Positions 35,701 through 45,085 of a DNA stretch of 64,000 bases are shown in pieces. Under the pieces are notes generated by a model that worked only from the letters and a program-made list of their open reading frames with translations, had not been told where the DNA came from and ran no database searches. The position numbers and the translations under genes are program-made. The number at the start of each line of letters is the position of its first letter. Position 1 is the first letter of the stretch. This stretch comes from Verrucomicrobiaceae bacterium (GTDB lineage: Bacteria; Verrucomicrobiota; Verrucomicrobiia; Verrucomicrobiales; Verrucomicrobiaceae), in assembly GCA_016795485.1 (NCBI GenBank), contig JAEUHM010000021.1, positions 124,001-188,000 on the forward strand. Direction: 5' to 3'.

Positions 35701-36181
35701 GGCCCCCAGCCGCAAAAATCACGCTGCCGCCGGAAGATGCAAAGTTCCCAGAAAAGGTGCAGTCGCTTAGGTTGAGAGAGCAGTTTCGCTCCATGGTGAT
35801 CAATCCAATACTTCCAGCGTTGCGGAACGTCAGTCCCCGCAGGGTGAGGGAAGAACCTTGCATGACGTCAAAGGCTTTTCCCCTATTCGCATTCACCGTG
35901 ATGCCGTTGGGCAAACTCGTCGCATCGATCACCACATTAATTGTGCCATCGAATACCTCGCTTAATCTAATCACCCCGCCATCCAACGAGGGGGCAAACG
36001 TCACCTTCCCGCCACTGTTTCCCACGGCCGAGACGGCCTCCGTTAGTGTGACATCCGCACCAGACGGGACACTGAACTCATCATTAAGTAGCGTCGTGAC
36101 CACCGCATCCACCGCCCAGGCAGGCGAGGCGAGCGCGAAAAACGTAACCAGGGAGAGGCAGGGGAAGTGAAGCGTTTTCAT
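32798..36181 (-). CDS. Secreted right-handed beta-helix / choice-of-anchor Q protein
   Basis: An 1127-residue exported protein. From the ATG at 36181 it starts with a signal peptide (MKTLHFPCLSLVTFFALASP, cleavage near AWA). Residues about 30-400 and 410-770 are two parallel beta-helix regions with Pmp-like rungs (LSDCTFSGNFA, ITRCTFVDNES, LTECSVEGNTSSMGGGG, LENCTFSGNSAMFGG). Each helix ends with a choice-of-anchor Q motif: LGSPAIDRAPSLLGG...CDVGAFEF and AGSPAIDKATTSLGG...ADVGAFEF. The C-terminal 330 residues carry the beta-rich module also seen in the protein at 13755 (LKINRATGVFTG). The upstream in-frame start at 36208 would precede the signal peptide and is unlikely. Surface adhesin or polysaccharide-binding roles are possible; neither is shown. 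Confidence 0.87.
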   Translation of the reverse strand: MKTLHFPCLSLVTFFALASPAWAVDAVVTTLLNDEFSVPSGADVTLTEAVSAVGNSGGKVTFAPSLDGGVIRLSEVFDGTINVVIDATSLPNGITVNANRGKAFDVMQGSSLTLRGLTFRNAGSIGLITMERNCSLNLSDCTFSGNFASSGGSVIFAAGGPSTSVEITRCTFVDNESGDNNVSNSALITGGGALVVYGGGGTVKITNSTFTRNKVGIAKSLNAMQAGGAILLQDFSGNCTLSHCTITNNRAVQGGGGLAVLNSPNATVKVENCLITGNISAPHAAGGADVLMGSFVAANAPNPPFPPKLQVRGVNMIQKLSSQRTDGAFTLVDSESNILPTSIKEAKLAALDSYHGRTQTIALSLGSPAIDRAPSLLGGSDQCGRPRLMGGKCDVGAFEFPTFAFQGKGVEVTTTTDELNDFPPDGTGISLREALTYAGDGSTITFSPSAFNGLFHTIALNAALGPLKVKAGRLIIDATAIAPTADSAGVTVDGGGGTKLMDVFSGVVLEVRRMTFKNGNDPAAGGIRNDGNLLLTECSVEGNTSSMGGGGVVNVGTLKAQRCTFSGNQANVGAVPPVDSGGGALLNQGHATLENCTFSGNSAMFGGAIDQYQFPTGGKPVLKITHCTISGNTANEMEGGGGLYLLYDCTLTDSIISGNTAFPLMPNDVTNNNDFFDQNKGLITAGVNIVPNILTVHGGKLSGAAPLTVDPMLSALAQNGGPTRTMVLLAGSPAIDKATTSLGGDQRGLGIKDKADVGAFEFGTFGTGQFSVNLGDTTPPPPLGRAAPPIVINNGASELTLNLTGNGKFTGTITFQGAKYTFSGQFGQNRTASIQVTGKNLPPFTLDLTLSGAQDEFLQAKVTGASFSGESAGSVAELAPTTKYQAPPATVGRYTARMFDVDTLVCVMAVEITSKGVVKVTGGLYDGTKFTYSTRLRGSAALGIGFGGRIPLYNKKGYLLFGGLNGGGLDFSGTAQIFRPAGVTPAKPASVAGGFNRQSSFSFLRYTPTIQGEPLVAGMATNHAMYVEVDRGFGGASLVTAYNAQLSPLLVLTTAVNGLTLKINRATGVFTGTHPALPVAGQLPTTKTAPIPLYGVLVQNDANAFGYAVGPSASTSYFIELHPGVAP

Positions 36182-36293
36182 AAGCATAAAGTCCGCCACC
36201 GCAGGCACCGCGCCCTAGTGGCCGTGAGAACTACCCCATTAAACGCCCCTTCCCGAAAAAAATGAAGGTCTTTTTCCGCTACAGTGGGTCATT

Positions 36294-38417
36294 CTACACC
36301 CCGCTTCGGCCAGAAGACACGACTCCAACCGTGCTCTCGGCGGTGACTCTAACGGTGCAGTGCTTGTAACTGGGCTGTCGGCTGATGGGGTCGACGACTT
36401 CTAGGGTGAGCTGGTTGACTTGGGGGTTGTGCATGGGGAGGAAAGCCTCTCCGCGGCGGACGGTGGTGCGGAGTTGGGCGGTGGCTTTGATGCTGCCGCG
36501 CCTGGATTGCACAAGAACCTTTTGTCCATCGACGATGTGACCAGCGTCTGATGGGTGAAGGGTGAGGATGAGCTCGCTGGGGTGGAGTTTGCTCAAGACT
36601 TGGGACTTACCCGTGCGGGTCTCGGTGTGCCACTGGGCACTGCTGCCTCTGCCGGTGAGAAGCACGAGGGGGTAGGCGTCGTCTGGAGTCTCGATCGGCG
36701 GCTGTGGATCGGCCACTACGAAGCGGGCTTTGCGGTCTGGGGTGAAGAACTTGCCGTCCTCAAAGAGTCGGCGCTCCTTCCCCTGCCCTGGCGGCCACTG
36801 CACGCCGCCTTCACGAATGAGCTGCTCGTATCCCTGAATGCTGGTGATGTCGCATGGCTGGTCAGCGCTGCATCGTTGTAGAATCTTAAAGACCTCAGCA
36901 GGGCTGCTCCACTCGCGAAACAGATCGCCGCAGCCCCAGCTCTCTGCAACGAGCCGGAAGATGCTGAAGTCGCTAAGTGCCTGGCCGGGTGGACGCCGCA
37001 CTTTCATGCTATAGCCATGGCGGCGCTCTGAGTTGATAAAGGTGCCTTCTTTCTCGCCCCAAGCTGCGGCTGGCAAAAGCAAGTGGGCCATGCGTGCGGT
37101 CTCGGTGCTGTGATACATGTCCTGCACGACGAGGAACTCCAGTTTAGACGCAAGCTTTTGAAAGCGGCCCTGCTGAATCCACGAGTGAGCGGGGTTGGTA
37201 GCGATGATCCATAACGCCTTGATGCGCCCTTCTTCGACTTCTTGAAGAATCTGGTCATACGCAAGGCTAGGGCGCGTGGGAATACGCTCCAGCGGGATGC
37301 CCGTGGCACGCGCGACTTTCTCCCGATGGATAGGATTGGTGAAGTCATGGCCGCCAAGCAGGTTGGTGGTGTTGGAGAACAATCGCGAGCCCATAGCATT
37401 GCATTGGCCTGTGATGGAGTTGGCTCCTGTGCCTGGCTTGCCGATGTTGCCCGTCATGAGGGCGAGGTTGATGATGGACTGAGCAGTGCGTGTGGCCTGA
37501 TGTCCCTGGTTGACACCCATGGTCCACCAGAAGGAGACCCGCGGCGTGCCTTCCACAATCCATCTGGCTAACATACGGATGTCACTCATGGCGATATCCG
37601 TCTCGCTGGATGTCCTATCTAGATCATAGGCCTGGACATGCTCCCGCATTTGCTCGTAGCCGCTGGTGCTGGCTTGGACGAAGGCTTTATCGGTGCCGCC
37701 AAGTTGAATGATCTGATGTGCTAGGCCATAGAACAGTGCCAAGTCACTCTTGGGCCGCAGGCGGAGATGCATGGTAGCAGCCGCAGCGGTCTCTGTGGTG
37801 CGTGGATCAATGACGACGATCTTGGGATTGCGTTTATTGTTCAGCACCCGCTGCCATAGAATGGGGTGAGCGATGCAGGGATTGGCCCCAACAAAGACGA
37901 GCACATCGGATTGCTCAAAGTCGGCATACGTGAAGGGTGGCGCATCAAAGCCGAAGCTCTCTTTATAAGCAGCGACTGCGGTGGCCATGCACTGGCGGGT
38001 ATTCCCGTCTCCGTGCAGGATGCCCATGCCAAACTTGGCCACGGCCCCGAGGAGCGCCATCTCCTCAGTCATGATTTGTCCCGTAGAGATGAAGGCTGCG
38101 TTCTCTGGGCCGACCTCACGCATCTTCGTGGTGAAGATGGACATCGCCTCTGCCCAAGAAACGGGTTTACCATGATGCAATGGCACGGTGGCACGGTCTG
38201 GCGCATCCAAGACCGAGAGAGCCTCCCAGCCTTTGGGACAGGCCGTGCCTTGGTTCACCGTGTAATCGAGATCGGGCGTGACCACTCCATTCTCATGCAA
38301 CTTCAACCCGCAGCCAGTGGAACAGAAACCACACACGGCCTTGCCCAGCACCTTGGGTGGGTGGCGAACCAGATCGCGTGTGAGCGGCCCATCCCACTCT
38401 CTGAGCTGAAGGCTCAT
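36294..38417 (-). CDS. nasA: Assimilatory nitrate reductase, molybdopterin catalytic subunit
   Basis: It reduces nitrate to nitrite at a bis-MGD molybdenum centre in the cytoplasm. From the ATG at 38417 the protein is 707 residues. The N-terminal [4Fe-4S] ligands are Cys29, Cys32, Cys36 and Cys60 ([23 protein letters not shown]). Molybdopterin-binding blocks follow, such as [39 protein letters not shown] and the C-terminal dinucleotide-binding domain [20 protein letters not shown]. No C-terminal [2Fe-2S] BFD-like domain or signal peptide is seen, fitting a NarB/NasA-type cytoplasmic enzyme. Its start overlaps the stop of the Fe-S/membrane fusion by four bases (ATGA), implying translational coupling and a shared complex. 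It is the last gene of the nitrate operon. Confidence 0.94.
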   Translation of the reverse strand: MSLQLREWDGPLTRDLVRHPPKVLGKAVCGFCSTGCGLKLHENGVVTPDLDYTVNQGTACPKGWEALSVLDAPDRATVPLHHGKPVSWAEAMSIFTTKMREVGPENAAFISTGQIMTEEMALLGAVAKFGMGILHGDGNTRQCMATAVAAYKESFGFDAPPFTYADFEQSDVLVFVGANPCIAHPILWQRVLNNKRNPKIVVIDPRTTETAAAATMHLRLRPKSDLALFYGLAHQIIQLGGTDKAFVQASTSGYEQMREHVQAYDLDRTSSETDIAMSDIRMLARWIVEGTPRVSFWWTMGVNQGHQATRTAQSIINLALMTGNIGKPGTGANSITGQCNAMGSRLFSNTTNLLGGHDFTNPIHREKVARATGIPLERIPTRPSLAYDQILQEVEEGRIKALWIIATNPAHSWIQQGRFQKLASKLEFLVVQDMYHSTETARMAHLLLPAAAWGEKEGTFINSERRHGYSMKVRRPPGQALSDFSIFRLVAESWGCGDLFREWSSPAEVFKILQRCSADQPCDITSIQGYEQLIREGGVQWPPGQGKERRLFEDGKFFTPDRKARFVVADPQPPIETPDDAYPLVLLTGRGSSAQWHTETRTGKSQVLSKLHPSELILTLHPSDAGHIVDGQKVLVQSRRGSIKATAQLRTTVRRGEAFLPMHNPQVNQLTLEVVDPISRQPSYKHCTVRVTAESTVGVVSSGRSGV

Positions 38418-39598
38418 CGGGTAAAGAAGCGGTGCCTTTCCCACACCAGAAGTGCTGCGAGTGGCCCGACCAGCATCCAAGGCAAGACCATGACGAGCGT
38501 GGTGGCAGCAAATCGGGGAACAGTGACCTGCCAGCGCCACTGTGGCCTGCGAGTGTCCACATAAACCATGATGGAGCAGATCACTGATACGATGCCTGCC
38601 GCAAGCGCGAGCGGAGTAGCGCGGGGATCGATAACACTGAGACCCGCTAACGGGACATAGGCTCCAAATGCCAAAATCTCGCGTGAGAGCCAGCTTTTAC
38701 GCCAGCCAAGGAAGGCGCGCCAGGCCTTGAGCGGCTGACCGAGATGTAAGGTGCTGATGGCGACTCCAAGCGCTCCCAACAGTGCACATGCAAGAGGGTG
38801 TTTACCAAACAGAATGCCACCAACACTCAACTGCGTGAGAACAAGCATCCACGCAAGAGGACCATGGTGTTGAGCTTCTGACTTCTGGTCAGTGCCAGAG
38901 GGAAGATCCTTGCGCTTGGTGTGATACACGCTGGTCGGCTGGGTGTAGCTCCGATCAAAGGCTCCTGGAAACAACACGCCAACATCGGCATCCTTCTTCA
39001 CCACGCGAATGCGGATGGCTTCATTGGGGCAACTCTGCACACAAGCGGGTGCTTCCCCTGCTGAGAGGCGCGACTGACACATGTCACACTTCCGGACGAT
39101 GCCTTTTTTGACGTTCCACTTGGGCACGTCATACGGGCACTTCATCATGCAGTAAGAGCAGCCAATGCATTGGTCATCGAGATGGCGGACGATGCCAGTG
39201 GTCTCATCTTTCTCGTACGCGAGCACCGGGCAACCATTGGCACACGCGGGGTCTTCACAGTGATGACAGGCCTTGGTAATTGTCTGCGTCAGATTGCTAG
39301 ACGTGTCGGTAATAGAAAAGACATCGCGCCAGGACTCATTTTCATCCAGGCCGTTCATGGTGTGACAAGCCACCACGCACGCCTTGCAGCCCGTGCAGGC
39401 GTCAAGATTGACGTCAAAGGCGTATTGCTCGCCCGGCGAGGGTTTGGTCAGCGGAATAAGGTGGCTAAACCGACCACCCGAGTGCTCGGATATCTCGACC
39501 ACCGGAGTCCTGAGCACTCGCTGATCTAGCAGGAGCTCATCCAGCAGAAGAGAAGGCTTCCTGGAGCTCACCGACCGTGTGTCGATTGCAATACTCAT
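38414..39598 (-). CDS. Fused DmsB-like ferredoxin and DmsC-like membrane anchor
   Basis: A 394-residue electron-transfer protein. Numbered from the ATG at 39598, residues 60-200 hold four cysteine groups for four [4Fe-4S] clusters: [11 protein letters not shown] (68-78), [13 protein letters not shown] (111-123), [11 protein letters not shown] (144-154) and [16 protein letters not shown] with CVQSC (171-190). This is the DmsB/NrfC pattern. Residues 246-390 have about five membrane helices with the DmsC-like [25 protein letters not shown], fewer than the eight of DmsC. It should oxidise quinol and pass electrons to the nitrate reductase encoded next (ATGA overlap). The start overlaps nirA by 62 bases; a GTG at 39571 is an alternative. 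This replaces the soluble ferredoxin or NasB diaphorase usually associated with NasA. Confidence 0.87.
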   Translation of the reverse strand: MSIAIDTRSVSSRKPSLLLDELLLDQRVLRTPVVEISEHSGGRFSHLIPLTKPSPGEQYAFDVNLDACTGCKACVVACHTMNGLDENESWRDVFSITDTSSNLTQTITKACHHCEDPACANGCPVLAYEKDETTGIVRHLDDQCIGCSYCMMKCPYDVPKWNVKKGIVRKCDMCQSRLSAGEAPACVQSCPNEAIRIRVVKKDADVGVLFPGAFDRSYTQPTSVYHTKRKDLPSGTDQKSEAQHHGPLAWMLVLTQLSVGGILFGKHPLACALLGALGVAISTLHLGQPLKAWRAFLGWRKSWLSREILAFGAYVPLAGLSVIDPRATPLALAAGIVSVICSIMVYVDTRRPQWRWQVTVPRFAATTLVMVLPWMLVGPLAALLVWERHRFFTR

Positions 39599-41264
39599 GA
39601 AATGACTCGCCCTCCTTTCTATGAGCGAGGTAGCCCTTGAGCATGGCTTCAAGAGTGGAACCCAAAGACTCAATGGGAACACCACTGAACACTTGGCGGC
39701 CAATCTTGCGATTCTCACCAAAGCCGCCTCCGACCGTGATGTGATAGCCCTCGCCTGACTCGGACTTCACTTTCGTCCCAAGCAGGCCGATATCTCCCAT
39801 GAAGTGTTGTGCACAAGAGTGCGGACAACCGGTGAAGTGAATATTGACTGGCTTGTCGAGCTTGAGACGCCTATCGAGGTAATCCATCATCGCGATGGCA
39901 TGGGACTTGGTGTCGGTAGCGGCGTATTTGCAGTAACGATTACCCGTGCAGGCAACGAAGCCGCTGCGGAGGTTGGATTGCTCACAAGGGAAGCCGAGTT
40001 TGCCAAGAGACTTCACCAAGGTAGCCGCATACGTCTGCTGAACGTTAGGGATAATGAGGTTCTGCCACACAGTAAGCCGCACCTCACCCGTGCCATACGC
40101 CTCAGCAAGATCCGCAACACGACGGAGCTGTTTGGCCGTCAACTGACCGACGGGCACACTGGCACCGACATAAACAAGACCTTCCTGCTTTTGCCGATGC
40201 ACGCCAACATGCGAGTGACCCTGCTGCGAGAAGGCTCTGCGCTCCTGGAGAGACGAGTCAGCCGGAAGTCGCGTGAGTTTAGCAGGGAGCAGTTTCTCCG
40301 CCTCATCTAGCACGCCAGAGAGACCGAGCTTCTCGACCACATACTTGAAGCGTGCGCGCTTCCGATTCGTCCGATCACCATGTTTGATGAACACCCGAAG
40401 CAGAGCAACCATCACATCATTCAACTGAGCTGCAGGGACGATCACACCCCAATCACTAGCGAACGTTTGGTGGCCAGTGACACCACCGAGGGCGATTCGG
40501 AAGTAGATACCGGGCTCGATGCCTTGATCATTGCCCAAAATCTTTACCGCAGAGGCTCCAATGTCATTGGTGTCCTCTACGGAGCTAATCAAACCACCGC
40601 CGTCATAAGCGATGTTGAACTTCCGAGGCAGATCATAGAACTCCGTGCTGCCGATGATAAGCGTGGCGAGCTCATTGACCAGGGGGCGGACATCCAGCAG
40701 CTCAAAGGGATCATAACCCGCACAGGGGTTCATGGTGATGTTGCGGATGTTGTCCGCTCCAGCACCTCTCGAGTGCAACCCACAGCCTTGAATGCGCCGC
40801 AGCACCTCTGGGCAGTTCTTTGGCTCGATGAGGCGAATCTGGAAGTTATTCCGCGTAGTGATTTGGATGTAACCCGAAGTTAGCTCTTCCGAAATGGCAG
40901 CAAGTTCGCGTAGTTGATGACTCCGCACGATCCCACCAGGAATCCGCAGCCTGCACATGTATCCGTCTTTGACTGGATTGAGCCAAAAGAGGCCATTCCA
41001 CTTGTAACGAAAGACATTCTCAGGCTCGGGCTTGGCGTTCCAACGCGCATCAATCATGAGCTGCTCCATGGCATTGAGCGGTGGCGACTCTCTTTTGATG
41101 CGCTCCTCTTTGGTGAGGTCATCCAAAGCAGGGCCTTCCGGTTGTGGTGTAGGCGCAAGTTGAGAGAAAGACACTCCACCCGCTGAGACACCAGAGAAGA
41201 AGCCCTCCAAGTATCGTGTTTGTTCCAGAGAAAAGGCACTCATCGTTTTGGCTTCAATAGACAT
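39537..41264 (-). CDS. nirA: Nitrite reductase, NirA-type sirohaem/[4Fe-4S] enzyme
   Basis: It catalyses six-electron reduction of nitrite to ammonium. The 575-residue protein has the duplicated nitrite/sulfite reductase fold: GYIQITTRNNFQIR near 131, NITMNPCAGYDPFE near 175, and the cluster/sirohaem ligands Cys439, Cys445, Cys480 and Cys484 (ACTGNRYCKYA, FTGCPHSCAQHF). The N-terminal 30 residues, FSLEQTRYLEGFFSGVSAGG, form an extra segment closely resembling the N-terminus of the flavoprotein encoded just upstream. The gene overlaps that flavoprotein by 11 bases. Sulfite reductase activity is an alternative, but the setting among nitrate genes makes nitrite the likely substrate. Electrons may come from the flavoprotein rather than ferredoxin. 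Confidence 0.92.
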   Translation of the reverse strand: MSIEAKTMSAFSLEQTRYLEGFFSGVSAGGVSFSQLAPTPQPEGPALDDLTKEERIKRESPPLNAMEQLMIDARWNAKPEPENVFRYKWNGLFWLNPVKDGYMCRLRIPGGIVRSHQLRELAAISEELTSGYIQITTRNNFQIRLIEPKNCPEVLRRIQGCGLHSRGAGADNIRNITMNPCAGYDPFELLDVRPLVNELATLIIGSTEFYDLPRKFNIAYDGGGLISSVEDTNDIGASAVKILGNDQGIEPGIYFRIALGGVTGHQTFASDWGVIVPAAQLNDVMVALLRVFIKHGDRTNRKRARFKYVVEKLGLSGVLDEAEKLLPAKLTRLPADSSLQERRAFSQQGHSHVGVHRQKQEGLVYVGASVPVGQLTAKQLRRVADLAEAYGTGEVRLTVWQNLIIPNVQQTYAATLVKSLGKLGFPCEQSNLRSGFVACTGNRYCKYAATDTKSHAIAMMDYLDRRLKLDKPVNIHFTGCPHSCAQHFMGDIGLLGTKVKSESGEGYHITVGGGFGENRKIGRQVFSGVPIESLGSTLEAMLKGYLAHRKEGESFHEYCNRHTVGELQEAFSSAG

Positions 41265-42804
41265 CCCGGCAGTAACGACCCTCTTTGCGCATGGCCTCTA
41301 CTGTTGATTCACCGACGATCTCACGGAGAGCAGCGTCTACGTCCTTGGCCATGCGTTTAGCATCGCCACACACGTAGAAGTAAGCGCCACCATCAATCCA
41401 GCGCTTCAACTCATCCGCAGACTGCCGCATGCGATCCTGAACATAGACTTTGTTCTCCTGATCGCGGCTGAATGCTGTGTCCAACCGCGTGAGGTGACCA
41501 CTCTGAAGCCAGGCGGTGATCTCCTCGTGGTAAAGGAAATCAGATGCTCGCCTTTGGTCACCGAAGAAGAGCCAGTTCTTACCTTTGGATCGAGTCGCCT
41601 CTCGTTCCTCCAGGAAGGCGCGGAAGGGTGCTATGCCCGTGCCGGGTCCTACCATGATGATCGGGACATCAGTGTCTGTGGGAAGTCGGAAGTGGTTGGC
41701 TTTATGGATGAAGACACCCGTTGTTTCATTGAGCGCCAACCGCTCAGACAGGAAGGTAGATGCAACGCCTTTGTGCTGAACTCCACCGTCCTCATATTTG
41801 ACCACGCCAATTGTCAGATGAACCTCCTCTGGGTGCGCATTGAGACTGCTGGCGATGGAATACAGCCTGGGCTGGAGTTTCCGGAGTGTCTCGAATGAAA
41901 ACTCGCCACGTGGTTTGCCCAAGAGATGCCGGATCTCATATTGAGTGGTTAGCTTTTCTCGCAGTTCTGTGTCCGCAGCATCCAAACCTTGTTGATTGAT
42001 GACAAGATCAACCACCTCGGGGCAATTGCTGACGTAGACGCCAAGCGCATCACCCACTTCATAGACCATGCCTGAGCCTTTAAGGGAGAAGACAATGTGT
42101 CGGGTGTCTTTGGCAGAGTCCTTACTCGTGAGTCGATTGTTTGCCTTCAATGAAGCGGCAAATGGTTTCTTCTTTGTCCATCCGACCTCCTCACTCTCCT
42201 CAGTTACCTTAGCCGCAGGTGCCACTCCAAGGGCCGCAAGCGCACTGGAGGACCAATGCTCAGCCGTCTCCTCAAAATCCACATCGCAGTCAGCCCGACC
42301 CACCACACGCTCTGCTCCAAGCTCGGCAAAACGCTCATCAATCTTCCGGCCCGCGAGGCAGAATGTATCGGCGTAGTTTCGGTCGCCAAGAGCAAGCACA
42401 CTGTAGCGAACTCCTTTGAGCTTGGGTGAGCTTCCGTTCTGATTGATCGAGGTCCAAAAAGACTGAGCATTGTCAGGCATGTCCCCATCACCCCAAGTGC
42501 TGGTAACCACTAGCACGTTCTTTTCCGCAGGAAGTGCACTAGCAGCCACCGTGTCCATGCTAGCCGCCCGCGCACTGAAGCCGCCGGCAGAAGCTCGTTT
42601 GGCGATCTTCTTTGCCACAGCTTCCGCGTTGCCGCTCTGGCTGCCGTAGAGCACCAGGAGTGGTTCCTGGTGCTGGGTGCCACCTGCTGGCAATGAAGCA
42701 CCAGCAGGTGCGCTCCCACGGCTGAGAACTCCTGCGAGAAAGCCATTTAGCCAGGCGCGCTGCTCAGCCGAAAATGGGGCATTCTCTGGAATGAGGGGGA
42801 CCAT
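41254..42804 (-). CDS. NADPH diflavin reductase (sulfite-reductase alpha-like)
   Basis: A 516-residue flavodoxin-FAD-NADPH reductase of the CysJ type. The N-terminus has FSAEQRAWLNGFLAGVLSRG. The flavodoxin domain (residues about 48-195) shows LLVLYGSQSGNAEAVA, VVTSTWGDGDMPDNA and LGDRNY. The FAD domain has RLYSIASSLNAHPEEVHLTI, and the NADPH domain has VGPGTGIAPFRAFLEER, WLFFGDQRRASDFLY, YVCGDAKRMAKDV and ends in RYCRDVY. It supplies electrons from NADPH to a partner. Because it overlaps nirA by 11 bases and both proteins share an unusual N-terminal motif, nitrite reductase is the likely partner. CysJ for a cysI elsewhere is the alternative. Confidence 0.92.
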   Translation of the reverse strand: MVPLIPENAPFSAEQRAWLNGFLAGVLSRGSAPAGASLPAGGTQHQEPLLVLYGSQSGNAEAVAKKIAKRASAGGFSARAASMDTVAASALPAEKNVLVVTSTWGDGDMPDNAQSFWTSINQNGSSPKLKGVRYSVLALGDRNYADTFCLAGRKIDERFAELGAERVVGRADCDVDFEETAEHWSSSALAALGVAPAAKVTEESEEVGWTKKKPFAASLKANNRLTSKDSAKDTRHIVFSLKGSGMVYEVGDALGVYVSNCPEVVDLVINQQGLDAADTELREKLTTQYEIRHLLGKPRGEFSFETLRKLQPRLYSIASSLNAHPEEVHLTIGVVKYEDGGVQHKGVASTFLSERLALNETTGVFIHKANHFRLPTDTDVPIIMVGPGTGIAPFRAFLEEREATRSKGKNWLFFGDQRRASDFLYHEEITAWLQSGHLTRLDTAFSRDQENKVYVQDRMRQSADELKRWIDGGAYFYVCGDAKRMAKDVDAALREIVGESTVEAMRKEGRYCRDVY

Positions 42805-42817
42805 GATTGAAGTGAGG

Positions 42818-44182
42818 TTAGAAGTTTACCTGCACTTGAGCGTAAGCGAAGTCAGCGTCATCCGATGCCCCTGTGTCAGAGAGGTAGTCTCCGGCGAAGT
42901 AGTGGCTGTAGCCGAACAAGAAGCTCAGGTTCTTACTGTGCTTATAGGCGACTGTGACGTCGATTTCTGAGCCTCGGAAAGTATCAGCCCCAGCACCGTT
43001 CTCTCTCACTTTGGTGATGCCATTGACGCGATACCAAGCATCGTTGCTCGTGTCGTTCCAGTAGAGGTGGTAATCGAGTGTGATCTTGATCTTTTCCGTG
43101 GGCTGGATGCTCAGGTTGATCTGTGGGTTATGCATGTTGATCCAGCCAGTAGTGTCCATGAAGCCATAGAACAGGTGGTTGGTAGGAAAGAGGTTCTGGA
43201 ACGTGCCCACATCGCCATCGGTGGGATTGTCATCACCAGAGCCGTAGTTGTATTGCACCCCGAAGTTAGTCTTCCATGCGTCTTGGAACTGATAGCCGAG
43301 CTTCCAGTGGCCCGCGAATGCGAACAGGTCCTTGTCTGCCACTTCACCAAACTGAAGGGCCATCTCTGTGTTGTAGTAGAAGCCGTTAAGCTTCTTGGGA
43401 TCGCCTTTCCAAAGGGTGCCGAGCGTGAAGAAGCTTTGGTTTCCTGTGGGAGCATTTTGATCCAGGTGAAACACATAGAAGTCCGTGGTGGTGTTGAACG
43501 GCACGAACTGAGTAGCCAAATACGCTCCTGAGAACATCTGATCGCGTGGACTGTCGTTGTAGAAGTCGGACTGGTTGAACACGCCGTCCTCAAACGTCAC
43601 CACACTCGAAGTGAAAAGATCGAATGAATACTTCTTCCCAGCATATCGGAGCTTGGCAGCATCGAAGGTCCGTGAAGGATTGAGCCACTCGAGTGGACCA
43701 ACGAGGCGCTGATCGCCATACGAGAGTTTCTGGCGACCGGCCTTGAAGCTCCAACCATCTAGCTGTTGCCCCAGCATCACCCATCCCTCAAGGAGGTCGA
43801 AGGTATCGTCACCTTCAGCGCCGAGTTCACCGATGATGTTAGGACGATCTGAATCGAACTCACGCGCATCCTGACCTTGAGCGTAGAAGGACAGCCATGG
43901 GGTAGGTTTGAACAGAGCACCTAGACGGGCACGCTGAAGCAGCCAGGCATCATCAGTGAGTGAGTCGACACCACTGTTGAAGTCAAAGTTGTTCTCCCGT
44001 GCTTCAAATCGCATCTTCTCCTCAAAGTCGAAGGTGAGTTTGCCATCGAAGAAGGAGAGTGGATTGGCAGGAGGAGGTGGCGGTGGAGTAGCGGGTGCTT
44101 TTGCGGATGAGGCTGCATCACCAGCAAACGCTGGCGAAGAAGCAACGAGGAGGAGAGCAATGATAGGTCGTAATGATTTCAT
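42818..44182 (-). CDS. Outer-membrane porin, alginate-export family
   Basis: A 454-residue protein with a clear signal peptide (MKSLRPIIALLLVASSPAFA), a short proline run (residues 31-40) and a long beta-barrel region. FEEKMRFEARENNFDF, WLLQRARLGALFKPTPWLSF, FKAGRQKLSYGDQRLVGPL and the C-terminal DADFAYAQVQVNF with a terminal aromatic match the alginate-export (AlgE-like) porin group. It sits inside the nitrate operon, 24 bases behind the second ABC ATPase and 13 bases before the flavoprotein. This suggests that it admits nitrate or nitrite across the outer membrane. That role is inferred from position only; alginate itself is unlikely here. Confidence 0.88.
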   Translation of the reverse strand: MKSLRPIIALLLVASSPAFAGDAASSAKAPATPPPPPPANPLSFFDGKLTFDFEEKMRFEARENNFDFNSGVDSLTDDAWLLQRARLGALFKPTPWLSFYAQGQDAREFDSDRPNIIGELGAEGDDTFDLLEGWVMLGQQLDGWSFKAGRQKLSYGDQRLVGPLEWLNPSRTFDAAKLRYAGKKYSFDLFTSSVVTFEDGVFNQSDFYNDSPRDQMFSGAYLATQFVPFNTTTDFYVFHLDQNAPTGNQSFFTLGTLWKGDPKKLNGFYYNTEMALQFGEVADKDLFAFAGHWKLGYQFQDAWKTNFGVQYNYGSGDDNPTDGDVGTFQNLFPTNHLFYGFMDTTGWINMHNPQINLSIQPTEKIKITLDYHLYWNDTSNDAWYRVNGITKVRENGAGADTFRGSEIDVTVAYKHSKNLSFLFGYSHYFAGDYLSDTGASDDADFAYAQVQVNF

Positions 44183-44206
44183 AAGGTTTTTGGAGTTGCG
44201 GATTGC

Positions 44207-45085
44207 CTACACGGGGCTTGAGAGCAGCTGGCCGGACAGCTCTTCAGCCATGTCGATGGATGGTTGGAAATCGGGTTCCCGGCTGGGCCGGATGTGGGAG
44301 CGATCGTTCAAGAAGCCAATGAGGTGCTCGCGCAGTTCGTAGTAGCGCGGATCTTCCATGATCTGCTTGCGGCTTCTGGGACGCTCAAACGGGATACGCA
44401 GGATGTCTCCAACCTCGGCCTCAGGACCATCGGTCATCATCACCACACGATCGGAAAGGAAGATTGCTTCATCCACATCGTGCGTGACCATGAGTGTGGT
44501 GATCTTGTTCTTGCGCCACAGATTGAGCAGGACTTCTTGGAGCTCATAACGCGTGAGCGCGTCTAACATGCCGAATGGCTCGTCAAGAAGCAGCATCTTT
44601 GGCTGAAGGGCGAATGCACGGGCGATACCTACGCGCTGTCTCATGCCCTGGGACAGTTCTGCGGGCTTCTTGTGCATTGCATCTGCCAAGCCGACCACGG
44701 AAAGATAATATTCGGCAAGTTGACGGCGCTCCGTCTTGCTCGCCGTAAAGTAGACCTGGTTCACTCCGAGCATGACATTCTCAAACGCTGTCATCCAGGG
44801 CAGCAAACAAGGGCTCTGGAAGACGATGCCACGATCCGGGCCGGGGCCCACAGCTTCACGACCTGCGAGAATCATGTTGCCTTTGCTCAGATCACTCAAG
44901 CCAGCCACCATCATGAGCACAGTGCTCTTTCCGCATCCGCTGTGACCAATCAATGTAGCAAACTCACCTTCTTGAAGCTTGAGATTGAAGTTCTTTACGA
45001 TGGTAGCAGGCCCTTTCGGTGTGTCGTAAATCTTCCAGAGCCGATCAAGCTCCAGCATCTTTGGGTTGAGGCGCGGCTGGCTCAT
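44207..45085 (-). CDS. nrtD: Nitrate ABC transporter ATP-binding protein
   Basis: One of two ATPases that power nitrate/nitrite import through the NrtB permease. The 292-residue protein has Walker [12 protein letters not shown], the signature [14 protein letters not shown] (with Q for the common G), Walker [16 protein letters not shown] and the switch His in VTHDVDEAI. Its start overlaps the preceding ATPase by four bases (ATGA at 45082-45085). The C-terminal 50 residues ([20 protein letters not shown]) are the usual tail of the NrtD/SsuB/TauB group. The trailing [15 protein letters not shown] has no recognised domain. Confidence 0.92.
   Translation of the reverse strand: MSQPRLNPKMLELDRLWKIYDTPKGPATIVKNFNLKLQEGEFATLIGHSGCGKSTVLMMVAGLSDLSKGNMILAGREAVGPGPDRGIVFQSPCLLPWMTAFENVMLGVNQVYFTASKTERRQLAEYYLSVVGLADAMHKKPAELSQGMRQRVGIARAFALQPKMLLLDEPFGMLDALTRYELQEVLLNLWRKNKITTLMVTHDVDEAIFLSDRVVMMTDGPEAEVGDILRIPFERPRSRKQIMEDPRYYELREHLIGFLNDRSHIRPSREPDFQPSIDMAEELSGQLLSSPV

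Noticed and set aside
34814-36170. Plus-strand frames within the beta-helix gene
   Set aside because: Antisense shadows of a repeat-rich gene with no domain content.
42818-44182. Alginate biosynthesis locus
   Set aside because: Only the porin resembles AlgE; no alginate synthesis genes are nearby and the setting is nitrate assimilation.
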